Under the pieces are notes generated by a model that was not told the DNA's origin, searched no databases, and saw only the letters and a list, made by a program, of their open reading frames with translations. Of a stretch of DNA of 57,661 bases, positions 46,582-55,039 are shown one piece after another. Source of the stretch: Prochlorococcus sp. AG-388-D03 (GTDB lineage: Bacteria; Cyanobacteriota; Cyanobacteriia; PCC-6307; Cyanobiaceae); contig QCGN01000007.1 of the NCBI GenBank assembly GCA_003279875.1, forward strand, positions 1-57,661, written 5' to 3'. Made by a program: the position numbers and the translations under genes. Every line of letters starts with the position of its first letter. Within the stretch, counting starts at the first letter, position 1.

Positions 46582-47472
46582 TTATAGTTTAAAAAACTTT
46601 TTAATTAATTTTTTAAACGCTAATTTTGGATTTTTAAATTGTCTCATTAAAAATTGTTTATATTCTCTAAAACTATTTTCTAAAAGAACTTTTTTACAAA
46701 TATCTTGTGCTGCATCAATACTTTTTTCAATATTTTTATTGGATTTAATAAAAACTTCATAATCTAAACATTCCTTCAATCTTTCTTTATCCTTAACTGG
46801 TTTATGACAAATTGTATTTGAAATCGATCTCCATTTTTTCAGATTTGGTTTAAACATAGTTAATTCTTTTTCAATTAAATCATTTCTTACAAAAAAAGCA
46901 TCTAGTTCCTCTACAACCCAAATTAATGTATAACCATATTTTTCAGCGACTAAATTCAATGCCTTAAGTGATGCCCCATATAACCTATCCCCTTCATAGG
47001 GATTTGAATTTTCTATTTTTGTAATAGCTCTTTCAATTGGGTAGTTAGTATTGTGTTCTACAGAAAATAACTTTGCTTTATACTCTTTTAATAATGCATC
47101 AAATAGCCATAAATCAATAGAATCAACATCTATAGAAATATAATCTACATCTAATGGGACTTTATATTTTTTGAAAATCTTACATATATTTTTCGAGCTT
47201 AACAAGTGTTTGTATAAATTTTTAGAAGGATTTTCATTATTACAATCAAAAAGTGTATAATCCCACTCGTGATCAATAATTAATTTTGTGCAGTTTCCCC
47301 TATTATTTTTATATATACTATTGCAGTTATATCCAAATTCTACACAGAAAGGATTTTTGTTTTTTTTAATATTTTTGAAAATTAGATCAATTAAAGAATC
47401 TTGATAAGATTGTGAGTAGCTTCTATCTTTTATTAATTTATTTTTATCAATTTTGTTAATCCATGAATCCAC
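46582..47472 (-). CDS. Hypothetical protein, distant FkbM-like/SAM-methyltransferase fold
   Basis: 296 aa, soluble. The start SQSYQDSLIDLIFKNI and the segments FCVEFGY, WDYTLFDCNNEN and VDYISIDVDSIDLWLFDALL follow the order of SAM-binding strands in FkbM-like proteins, where a 'lLKID-EG' strand is replaced by ISIDVDS. The Gly-rich SAM loop is weak. The EHNTNYPIE and GASLKALNLVAEKYGYTLIWV stretches are typical of an uncharacterised group in polysaccharide clusters. Activity is not assured. Confidence 0.55.
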   Translation of the reverse strand: MDSWINKIDKNKLIKDRSYSQSYQDSLIDLIFKNIKKNKNPFCVEFGYNCNSIYKNNRGNCTKLIIDHEWDYTLFDCNNENPSKNLYKHLLSSKNICKIFKKYKVPLDVDYISIDVDSIDLWLFDALLKEYKAKLFSVEHNTNYPIERAITKIENSNPYEGDRLYGASLKALNLVAEKYGYTLIWVVEELDAFFVRNDLIEKELTMFKPNLKKWRSISNTICHKPVKDKERLKECLDYEVFIKSNKNIEKSIDAAQDICKKVLLENSFREYKQFLMRQFKNPKLAFKKLIKKFFKL

Positions 47473-47601
47473 GTAGAAAATTATAATTATTAAAATTTTA
47501 AATTAATATATTCAGATTATTATGTTCAGCATAAACTTTATTAAAAATTTCTAAAAAAATATATTAATAATTAATCTTCATAACAAGAAGGCAATGATGA
47601 T

Positions 47602-48534
47602 CTATTTCTTAGAAATAATACATAATAATTCAGGTGCTAAATTAAATATTTTTAATAACGGTTGAATTGGAAAGATAATTAATCTCAAAATAAATTTTAA
47701 ATTTTTTGGATTTTTTCCTGAATGTATCAAAGCAGCATAAAAGGAATCAATACGATTGATTGAGGATAAATATTCAACTTTAAAACCTGCATTATTAGAA
47801 ATAAATTCTATTGCTCTCTTGTTGTATAAGTGCACATGAATGGGGGGGTCCCATCCATACCATTTTTCCTTAAAAATATATCGCCAAATAGAATTTGCAT
47901 TTGGAATAAAAATAATAATCTTAGTGTGATTCGATATGTTCTTTCTTAAAATAGACAGAAAATTATATGGATCAATAATATGTTCGAAAACGTGATTCAA
48001 TATAATATTATCTACTACTGAAGCATATTTCATAGATATTTTTGAGCTTATATCACTTGCTATCATTTCTATTCCAATGCTCTTTGCAAAACTAATTGAA
48101 CTTTGATTTTGTTCAATAGAAATAACATTAAAACCTTTTTCTTTTGCAGCTAGCGAAAAAAACCCGTTCCCAGCCCCTAAATCAAGTAAATTTATTCCAC
48201 GAAGCCTATTTAAATATGGAAAGTCTTCTTCCCCAAACTTTAAAATATTTCTTAAAATATTTTTCAGACTTTTTTTATTCTGATAATAATCTTTAATCTT
48301 AAAAAGAAGAGCGATAGTTTTTTTATTTGAAATATTTTTTTCTTTTTCTTTATTTAAATACTGATAATGCTTTGAAATAGTTTTAATATCTGGAGTTGGT
48401 AATAGACTTATGACTTCGCAATTCAAGCATTTACCAAAAGAATAAGATGTTTCAGTTAAACGGATATTTTCTTTACAATTGGAAGCTACTGTAAAAAAAT
48501 TACTTTTTTTACAGATAGGACATATACTTTGCAT
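47602..48534 (-). CDS. Class I SAM-dependent methyltransferase with N-terminal zinc-ribbon-like Cys motif
   Basis: 310 aa. The N-terminus has CPICKK and then GKCLNCEVI, two CxxC pairs that likely bind zinc, as in many sugar C-methyltransferases and related proteins. The methyltransferase domain follows: NLLDLGAGNGFFSLAAKEKGF (motif I), VISIEQNQ (motif II acidic-like) and NIILNHVFEHIIDPYNFL. The pattern fits Methyltransf_12/23 families. Substrate probably a nucleotide-linked or polymer sugar. Confidence 0.82.
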   Translation of the reverse strand: MQSICPICKKSNFFTVASNCKENIRLTETSYSFGKCLNCEVISLLPTPDIKTISKHYQYLNKEKEKNISNKKTIALLFKIKDYYQNKKSLKNILRNILKFGEEDFPYLNRLRGINLLDLGAGNGFFSLAAKEKGFNVISIEQNQSSISFAKSIGIEMIASDISSKISMKYASVVDNIILNHVFEHIIDPYNFLSILRKNISNHTKIIIFIPNANSIWRYIFKEKWYGWDPPIHVHLYNKRAIEFISNNAGFKVEYLSSINRIDSFYAALIHSGKNPKNLKFILRLIIFPIQPLLKIFNLAPELLCIISKK

Positions 48535-48697
48535 TAATATATTTATGGCAAAATTGATATCTCCCTATATTAATAAATAAATTTACAAAAATCTTATTTT
48601 TATAAAAAAATATCATTTATAATAATTAGCAAAAATATAATTATTTATTTTTGTAAAATTTTAAATTTGTTGTAAATTATTTTCTTGAATAATTGAA

Positions 48698-49522
48698 TTA
48701 AGATTTAATTCTAAGTAAATCATATAAATCTTTTCGGGATTTTTTGACCATAACAAAATTTGGACCTATTAAATCATCTAAATCCCATTTATATTTTTCA
48801 TAGAAATCAACTCCATTAGGATAAAGTTTACCAATATAGAAGTCATGAGAGTAGTCATTAAAATAATCTTTGAGAAAATATTTGGCCAATAGGTTTGCTT
48901 TTCCATACTCAAATTGTATTACATTAATTCGTGAGATCATTTCCCTAAAACCTTTTAATACCTCTGATTCATAACCCTCTGTATCTATTTTTAATAATGA
49001 AATTTGATTAAGTGCATTATTTTTTTTTAAAAATTCATCTCCTGTTGTTACTTTTACAGAGACACACTGACTTTCTTCTTTATTTGCTATGTAACTATTT
49101 TCTAATAATAATGTAGAAAGTTTACTATCTTTGGGAACCAGCATCTTTTCTTCCTTAATATCACTTCCAAGTGCAAAATTAAATGTTCTAATTTCTTTAT
49201 TTGAAAGGTTTTCTTGTAAATCGATAAATGTATCTGGTACAGGTTCAAAAGCAAAAATTAAACATTTTTCATTTATATCTCTTGCTAATATTGAATAGGC
49301 TCCAATATTAGCTCCTACATCAAAAATGCAATTGAGATTATTGCTATGATTTAATTTATTTAATAAAAATAATTCACCATTATACCTACAATCATAATTA
49401 AGATTTTCATATATGGAGTGATAAATTGTTGAAAATTTATCTAAAAACCGAAGTAGCTTGTTATTTCTATGTCTTGGAATAGACTTTTGCAAGTAAGGGA
49501 ATAATTTTCGCCAAAAAAACAT
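48698..49522 (-). CDS. FkbM-family methyltransferase
   Basis: 274 aa. NCIFDVGANIGAYSILARDIN is the FkbM SAM-binding start, followed by IFAFEPVPDTFIDLQENL, FNFALGS and SLLKIDTEGYESEVLKGF, the latter the most typical block of the family. The end (GVDFYEKYKWDLDDLIGPNFVMVK) is also FkbM-like. O-methylation of a sugar or glycolipid is expected; target unknown. Confidence 0.88.
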   Translation of the reverse strand: MFFWRKLFPYLQKSIPRHRNNKLLRFLDKFSTIYHSIYENLNYDCRYNGELFLLNKLNHSNNLNCIFDVGANIGAYSILARDINEKCLIFAFEPVPDTFIDLQENLSNKEIRTFNFALGSDIKEEKMLVPKDSKLSTLLLENSYIANKEESQCVSVKVTTGDEFLKKNNALNQISLLKIDTEGYESEVLKGFREMISRINVIQFEYGKANLLAKYFLKDYFNDYSHDFYIGKLYPNGVDFYEKYKWDLDDLIGPNFVMVKKSRKDLYDLLRIKS

Positions 49523-49597
49523 ATTTGTAGTTTTAAATTATTATAAAGTAATTTCAACTTTTATATTATTTGTTTGAAAAAAACCACTATATTATTG

Positions 49598-50629
49598 TTA
49601 ATTATTACAAACTTTAGATATACGAGCGAGTTGAGTCTCCCCTCCCAATTTGGTGGCAGAGAAAATAATCTTTAATAAGATTTTTGGAGAGGATAAGAAG
49701 TCAATAATAATTAAAATAATTGTAAAAAGTTTTACTAGTTTTTTATTTAATTTATATTTTATAAATGCAGTAATTGAATTAGGTTTTTGTGCTTTTCTCA
49801 AAAATCGATAAGAGAAAAACATCAACAGAAATCTTTTCAGGGAAAAAGTCTCAATTTTATGTTCTAAGAGATTTAGATTGTTAATAGCACAATATTTAAT
49901 AAAAGTATTCTTAGACCATCTACCGATATGATTTGGAGGCATATCAAGTAATGCACCATTTACTTCATTAAATTTGATTATTTTGTCATTTGGAACAGCT
50001 ATTAAAATTTCTCCATTTTTACTTAATAATTCTTTTAATCTATCTGCTAATTTATGAATATTATCTAAGTGTTCTAGTACTTGAAAAAGACATATAAAAT
50101 CATATTCTTTATGTGGCAGATTATTTTTTTTGTCTTTTATATCAATTGATAGACAATCAATGCCAAAATTCTTTATTTTTGATTTGCCAAATACCGAATA
50201 CTCAATTGCGGTAATTGAATTTTTATTAGTTATTCCTTTTTTTACTAATTTTCTAATAAAAGCTCCATCTCCTGAACCTATTTCAAGTATCTTTGGATTT
50301 CTGAATTTTGAATTTTTAATAATTTCAATACTCTCCATAAATTCCCATCTATTCTGAGGGTATTTATTAGTATTTGAAAAAATAAGGTCATAAAACTTTT
50401 TGTCACCAGACAAATGTGGAAAACTATATATGAAACCACATTCTGAACATTTATTTAAATAAACAAAAGATGATTTTTGTAAATTAAATATATGCTCTTT
50501 TAATTTCTCGAACCTATCCCTATTTACTAATGGACTTAAGAAATGAGAAGCCTGTTCTGAAGCTGATGCTTTCCATATCTGAGTTCCTTTTTCGCAAAAG
50601 CATAATGGGCAAGTAGATAGATTTTTCAT
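49598..50629 (-). CDS. Class I SAM-dependent methyltransferase with N-terminal zinc-ribbon-like Cys motif
   Basis: 343 aa. CPLCFC at the start and NKCSECGFIYSFP near residue 60 form two CxxC pairs. The methyltransferase core has ILEIGSGDGAFIRKLVKKGI, YDFICLFQVLEHLDNIHKLADRL and GEILIAVPND. After the core a hydrophobic stretch (LFTIILIIIDFLSSPKILLKIIF) may anchor the protein to the membrane. Same architecture as the methyltransferase two genes downstream on this strand; the two probably act on related sugars. Confidence 0.82.
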   Translation of the reverse strand: MKNLSTCPLCFCEKGTQIWKASASEQASHFLSPLVNRDRFEKLKEHIFNLQKSSFVYLNKCSECGFIYSFPHLSGDKKFYDLIFSNTNKYPQNRWEFMESIEIIKNSKFRNPKILEIGSGDGAFIRKLVKKGITNKNSITAIEYSVFGKSKIKNFGIDCLSIDIKDKKNNLPHKEYDFICLFQVLEHLDNIHKLADRLKELLSKNGEILIAVPNDKIIKFNEVNGALLDMPPNHIGRWSKNTFIKYCAINNLNLLEHKIETFSLKRFLLMFFSYRFLRKAQKPNSITAFIKYKLNKKLVKLFTIILIIIDFLSSPKILLKIIFSATKLGGETQLARISKVCNN

Positions 50630-50750
50630 GGTTTCGATTCTTAATCAAATAGAAATGAATTATCTTTAATCTTTTAGATTAACCAATAACAAATTTACAT
50701 TAAATAAGTCTTAAGTTAAGTAAAATAAAATTATTTGTAAGTTATTTAAA

Positions 50751-51500
50751 CTATTGCAATTCAATTCTTTTTATTAGATTTAAAACATCATCATATTCAT
50801 TAAAACTTGCGTCAGGAATAATATTATAGATTTTACTTTCATCTTTAGATTCGTATTTATACAATGTTGTTAACCCACAATTTTTACCACCTAAAACATC
50901 TGCATTTAGATTATCTCCAATCATCCAGCATTCATTAGGAAGCAAATCTAATTTTTTAAGTACAAGTTCAAAAGGAGCTTTACTTGGTTTATCAAAACCA
51001 GCCTCTTCAGAAGTTACAACATAATCAAAGTATTTTTCGAGTCCAAAAAATATTATTTTTCTAAACTGAATTTGCGAATTAAGATCTGTAATTATAGCAG
51101 TTTGTATATTCAAATTATTTAATTTATCAAGCAGTTCTCTTACGTTAGGAAATAATTTGCAAGATTGTAAAAATGTTCGCCAGTATGTTTGTTCTAAGTC
51201 AAGGGTTAATAACAGCTGTGTTTTAAAACCAAGAAGTTCTATTGTTCTCTGAATATAAAGTAATCTGCTATGAGAGCTTGCTTGATTACTGATTCTTTTT
51301 TTTATTTCAAGTCTAGCTTCTTTAAATTTTTCTTCAAACAAATTTCTATTTATATCCAATAATATTTCTGCTTTATTGAAAACTGAATTTAAAGCTAATT
51401 CATTAGCAGGTGCATAAGAATATAAAGTATTATCCGTATCAAATATAATTGCTTTTGGAAGCTTGCTAAATTTTATAGCATTTATTAATTTTAAAGGCAT
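50751..51500 (-). CDS. HAD-superfamily phosphatase
   Basis: 249 aa. Motif I AIIFDTDNTLYSY (DxDxT/N type nucleophile), motif II TAIITDLN, motif III Lys near GFDKPSKAPFE and motif IV CWMIGDNLNADVLGGKNCGL. An all-helical cap lies between I and II. Likely a phosphomonoesterase acting on a small phosphorylated sugar or alditol. Its ATG directly follows the stop of the upstream kinase-glycosyltransferase fusion with no gap, so the two are co-translated. Confidence 0.87.
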   Translation of the reverse strand: MPLKLINAIKFSKLPKAIIFDTDNTLYSYAPANELALNSVFNKAEILLDINRNLFEEKFKEARLEIKKRISNQASSHSRLLYIQRTIELLGFKTQLLLTLDLEQTYWRTFLQSCKLFPNVRELLDKLNNLNIQTAIITDLNSQIQFRKIIFFGLEKYFDYVVTSEEAGFDKPSKAPFELVLKKLDLLPNECWMIGDNLNADVLGGKNCGLTTLYKYESKDESKIYNIIPDASFNEYDDVLNLIKRIELQ

Positions 51501-53552
51501 TTAATTCTCAATTTTATATTTAAAAACATAAGCGATTTGCAAAAGTATTATTAATTGCATTAGACCAATTATATTAGATTGCCATTTTGCATTGTAATCA
51601 ATAATTTCTTCTAGATTAGGCAATAATCTACTTGCTGCTAATTTTATATCTTCAGCCCAAATATCGCCCTCAATAGAAAGTTTTGCAGAAAAATCAGTAT
51701 TTGAGATATTTGAATTTAGTTTCACTCCACATATAGAAATTAAGGCTTTGGATAAATTTTCTGCATAAATTCCATCTTTAAGAAAAACATCCATTTTTAA
51801 TGGTAAATTTTGAATTTTTTTATAAGATAATATATCTTTATTTATATAAGAGAAGGAAAAAATTAAATCAGAAGAATTTTTTTGTTCATAATATAAATCC
51901 TTATATTTTTTTAAATCTTTATAACGTTCTATCTCTGAGGAAGGATATTGAGAATTAATTTTATTTTTAAGCCAATTTTTGTTAAGTTCTGGTTCTGGAT
52001 CTAAGAAGATTTTTATATTAAAAAATTTATTTAAGGCATCTGGTAGGAAAATATGATATCCGTTAACAACTATGAAATCCTTAGAGAAAGATTTCATAGT
52101 TTGGAATTTAGTAATGGAGTTATTAATAGTTTTTCTGTTAAGAACATTTTTATTCAAAATTAAATCCAAGTCTGCATTTAATTTTAATAAATCATTTGTT
52201 TTGATATTAATGGAATTATTTTTTTCTTTATTACTTGAGTTTTTATTCCATTTAAAATAGTCCCTCTCTCTAAGCAATAAAGTGGAATGTTCTCCTAGTA
52301 AATCTACTATTGATTTTGAAAGCATATCTTTACCAGTTGACGGTCCTCCTGATATACCAATAATAAAAGCTTTTTTATTTAGTTTGTAATAATCACTATT
52401 TTGTATTGATTCTCTATAAAGTCTTATTGCGATTATTATACCTAAACTAATAAAAAAAGTATAAATTAAATCCGCATTAAGATCATTTATAAATGTTGTG
52501 TTGTATTTATAAGTTAAATCCAAAAAATTTAATTTTGAAAAAATATTATTCGGGAATATAACAACAATTGGTAAAATTGAAAATAGTGATATAAGTAATT
52601 TTCCATTAATATCAGTTTTTATTTGATAAATTATCAAAAATGGTAGAGCCCACAAGTACCATCCTGGAGATGGAGGCATCATTAGTGTAGAAAGAAGGAA
52701 AGCTAAACCTGTAATTGAGGTTAGCAAAGTGAAGTTTGATCTTTTTAGTCTCCAAATCGAGTAAATAATAAGAATAAATATTAACGGTAATATAAATACT
52801 GTTAAGTTTTCGTTAAGTGAAAAATTAAAAGATATTAAAGATGCTTTTTCTGGCGTAGATAAAACCATTTCTCTGTACCCTCTAGATAAAACTGGCGTTA
52901 AAACAAATAATATTAATATTTTTGAAAGAGATTTTATAAAAGGATTAAAACCAAAAGATAATCTTTTATTTTGCCAAAGGTAAATTATTGGTAAAGGTAT
53001 AATCAAAGCAAAACTTAATTTTGTTGCAATTGCTAAACCAAAAAAGTATCCACTATTTTTAAATTCGTTTTTATATAGTTTAAAGTACCCAATTAGTACA
53101 ATAGTTGTTGGGATAATATCTAATTGTCCATAAATATAAGTTACATAAAAAATTAATGGAGACAGCCAATAAAAGAATATAATTTCTTTTTTTTTATTGT
53201 TTAATAACTTTGATAAAACTAATAATGAAATCAAATCAAATATTAATAAGTTAGATCTAAAACCAATACTTAAAAAATAATCTTCTAAACCAAAAGGTAT
53301 TCCTAAAGTCCAAAAAATAAATGATAAGGGTATAAATATTAGGAACATTATTGGACCATATGGGAATCCCAATGAGTCGCCATTGTTTAATAAATAATTC
53401 GACCATGGATCTAAACTAGGATTGTTGATTGAATTTTTTATAAAATCTAAAAACCATACATCTTGAATACTTGGGGTTACCAAAATTATAAAAAATATCT
53501 TAATTAATAAGAAGAGAGAAAAGATATAATTTTTTGTATTTGAAATCCTCAT
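51501..53552 (-). CDS. Multispanning GT-C-like membrane protein fused to a uridine-kinase-like P-loop domain
   Basis: 683 aa. Residues 1-380 hold about ten hydrophobic segments. An early lumenal Asp (SIQDVWFLD), FPYGPIMFL, YIYGQLDIIPTTIVLIG and PPSPGWYLWALPFLI recall polyprenyl-phosphate mannosyl or glucosyltransferases (GT-C). Residues 395 to about 560 form a kinase: Walker A GISGGPSTGKDML (402-409), RERDYFKW, FIVVNGYHIFLPDALNKFF and IKIFLDPEPELNKNWLKNKI, all in the order seen in uridine kinases. A further domain of about 100 residues (DVFLKDGIYAENLSKALI, SIEGDIWAEDIKLAASRLLPN) and a final span (LMQLIILLQIAYVF) follow. I do not know a described protein with this layout. Confidence 0.75.
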   Translation of the reverse strand: MRISNTKNYIFSLFLLIKIFFIILVTPSIQDVWFLDFIKNSINNPSLDPWSNYLLNNGDSLGFPYGPIMFLIFIPLSFIFWTLGIPFGLEDYFLSIGFRSNLLIFDLISLLVLSKLLNNKKKEIIFFYWLSPLIFYVTYIYGQLDIIPTTIVLIGYFKLYKNEFKNSGYFFGLAIATKLSFALIIPLPIIYLWQNKRLSFGFNPFIKSLSKILILFVLTPVLSRGYREMVLSTPEKASLISFNFSLNENLTVFILPLIFILIIYSIWRLKRSNFTLLTSITGLAFLLSTLMMPPSPGWYLWALPFLIIYQIKTDINGKLLISLFSILPIVVIFPNNIFSKLNFLDLTYKYNTTFINDLNADLIYTFFISLGIIIAIRLYRESIQNSDYYKLNKKAFIIGISGGPSTGKDMLSKSIVDLLGEHSTLLLRERDYFKWNKNSSNKEKNNSINIKTNDLLKLNADLDLILNKNVLNRKTINNSITKFQTMKSFSKDFIVVNGYHIFLPDALNKFFNIKIFLDPEPELNKNWLKNKINSQYPSSEIERYKDLKKYKDLYYEQKNSSDLIFSFSYINKDILSYKKIQNLPLKMDVFLKDGIYAENLSKALISICGVKLNSNISNTDFSAKLSIEGDIWAEDIKLAASRLLPNLEEIIDYNAKWQSNIIGLMQLIILLQIAYVFKYKIEN

Positions 53553-54136
53553 TTATCCCAAAAATTAAGTTTCTTAGTACAAACAGCATCAAAGTACATT
53601 TCATTAGATTTTATGTAATATTTTAAATCCAGACATTTTGAATGTGAATGTCCTTGTAGTTCTGGAGAAACGAAACATAATTTAAAATTATGTTTTTTTA
53701 GGATTTTATACATTTCAAAATCTACTGGAAATTTTGTGAAGAAATCTATCCAAACCCAATCTAATTTTTCTTTTAAAGATAGTACTGTATTAATAGATTC
53801 ATATTCTGATAATCTTACAGCACATCTCTTTTCTCCATTTTTTATTGTTTTTATAATGTAAGGGAAAGATTGATCAAGAATGAAAAAATTCTTTTTCTTA
53901 AAAGACTGCATTGTTTTAAGCAATTCCTCTTCCAACCCATTTTCTTTTACATTCAATATTAAAGTTCCATGCTTATAAAAGTTTAACCAGTCTTTAAAAT
54001 TAATGGAATCTAAGAATGGATCATGTCCAATAATTAAATTTCTATCATTAGATCTAATATCAACCTCAACTCCAAAGCTGATGTTTAAATTTCTTAGTTG
54101 ATTAATCGTATTTATTCTATGAGCAATTATTTCCAA
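53549..54136 (-). CDS. Glycerophosphodiester phosphodiesterase-like protein
   Basis: 195 aa, short for the family (about 240-300). It keeps the front of the catalytic site: EIIAHRINT (His6-Arg7), GVEVDIRSNDRNLIIGHDPF (Glu-x-Asp and His-Asp). Later blocks are GTLILNVKENG (Lys of the barrel) and WVWIDFF. The second Gly of the usual HRG is Ile here. It may hydrolyse or transfer a phosphodiester in a polymer. It overlaps the next gene by 4 nt (stop over ATG) and lies 5 nt after the GT2 gene. Confidence 0.72.
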   Translation of the reverse strand: MEIIAHRINTINQLRNLNISFGVEVDIRSNDRNLIIGHDPFLDSINFKDWLNFYKHGTLILNVKENGLEEELLKTMQSFKKKNFFILDQSFPYIIKTIKNGEKRCAVRLSEYESINTVLSLKEKLDWVWIDFFTKFPVDFEMYKILKKHNFKLCFVSPELQGHSHSKCLDLKYYIKSNEMYFDAVCTKKLNFWDK

Positions 54137-54141
54137 TTAAT

Positions 54142-54846
54142 TTAAATCACCTTATTCAGTTTTAATTTAAAGCTATATTTGATTGTCCGCAAGATGAATC
54201 TTATCCTCGAAATAAAATTTATATTCCATTTAGATTGACCTGATATTCTTTTATGAAAATCAACATTTATTCTTTTAATTTTGTAATTGTTTTTTTTTGC
54301 TAAGTAATAGGAATATAAATCTAGAGAAAAATCTTTAGGAGGGTTAATCCAGGAATCAAAAAATTTTTTTGGAAAAATTGTTGGTTGAGCATTAATATCA
54401 TAAATTAATGTTCCTAACAAACATGTTTCAAATAAACTCATACCAAAAGTGAAAAATTTATCATTTAGAGACCTATTCTTTCTATTACCTTTAACAAAGG
54501 TATTTTGATATTTTGATTTTTTTTCATATTCTTTGAATGCTTTAATACAATCTAATGGATCTGTTTGGAGATCTGCGTGCGTCCAACCTATAATTTCACC
54601 TTTACAATGACTTAAACCTTTTAAAATTCCTCCACCATATCCAAGATTCTTTTTTATATCAATATATTTTGCATGGGGATAATTAAATATAATTTCAGAA
54701 ATTATCGCTTTCGTATTATCTGTTGAGCCATTATTTACAAGAATTAATTCAATATCATTATCTATAAAATTATTTTTTGTTCTCTCAAGTATTAATTGAA
54801 TTGTTCCTTCTTCATTAAAGCAAGGAATTACAATAGAATATTTCAT
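54142..54846 (-). CDS. Glycosyltransferase family 2 (DPM1/polyprenyl-phosphate type)
   Basis: 234 aa GT-A enzyme. It has YSIVIPCFNEEGTIQLIL, LVNNGSTDNTKAI, NLGYGGGILKGL and GWTHADLQTDP (the DxD-equivalent and QxDP motif), then VKGNRKNRSL and the C-terminal FHKRISGQSKWN. This is close to synthases of polyprenyl-phosphate sugars. It would supply the lipid-linked donor for the GT-C-like protein encoded two genes downstream, and a GtrA protein is encoded at 42.8 kb. Donor sugar unknown. Confidence 0.88.
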   Translation of the reverse strand: MKYSIVIPCFNEEGTIQLILERTKNNFIDNDIELILVNNGSTDNTKAIISEIIFNYPHAKYIDIKKNLGYGGGILKGLSHCKGEIIGWTHADLQTDPLDCIKAFKEYEKKSKYQNTFVKGNRKNRSLNDKFFTFGMSLFETCLLGTLIYDINAQPTIFPKKFFDSWINPPKDFSLDLYSYYLAKKNNYKIKRINVDFHKRISGQSKWNINFISRIRFILRTIKYSFKLKLNKVI

Positions 54847-55039
54847 TAAAAAATCTTTATAGAAATAATTTACCCTTTCATATGAGATTTAATATATCAA
54901 AAATTGAAGCTTAGATAAAAACAAAATATAAAATTAAATAATTATTTAAAAAGGATTAATATAAAATTATCAAAAATTGAATTTATTTATTCTAGGAGTA
55001 AATTTAAAATGTTTTTGTTTTTAGATTTAAATAAAATAA

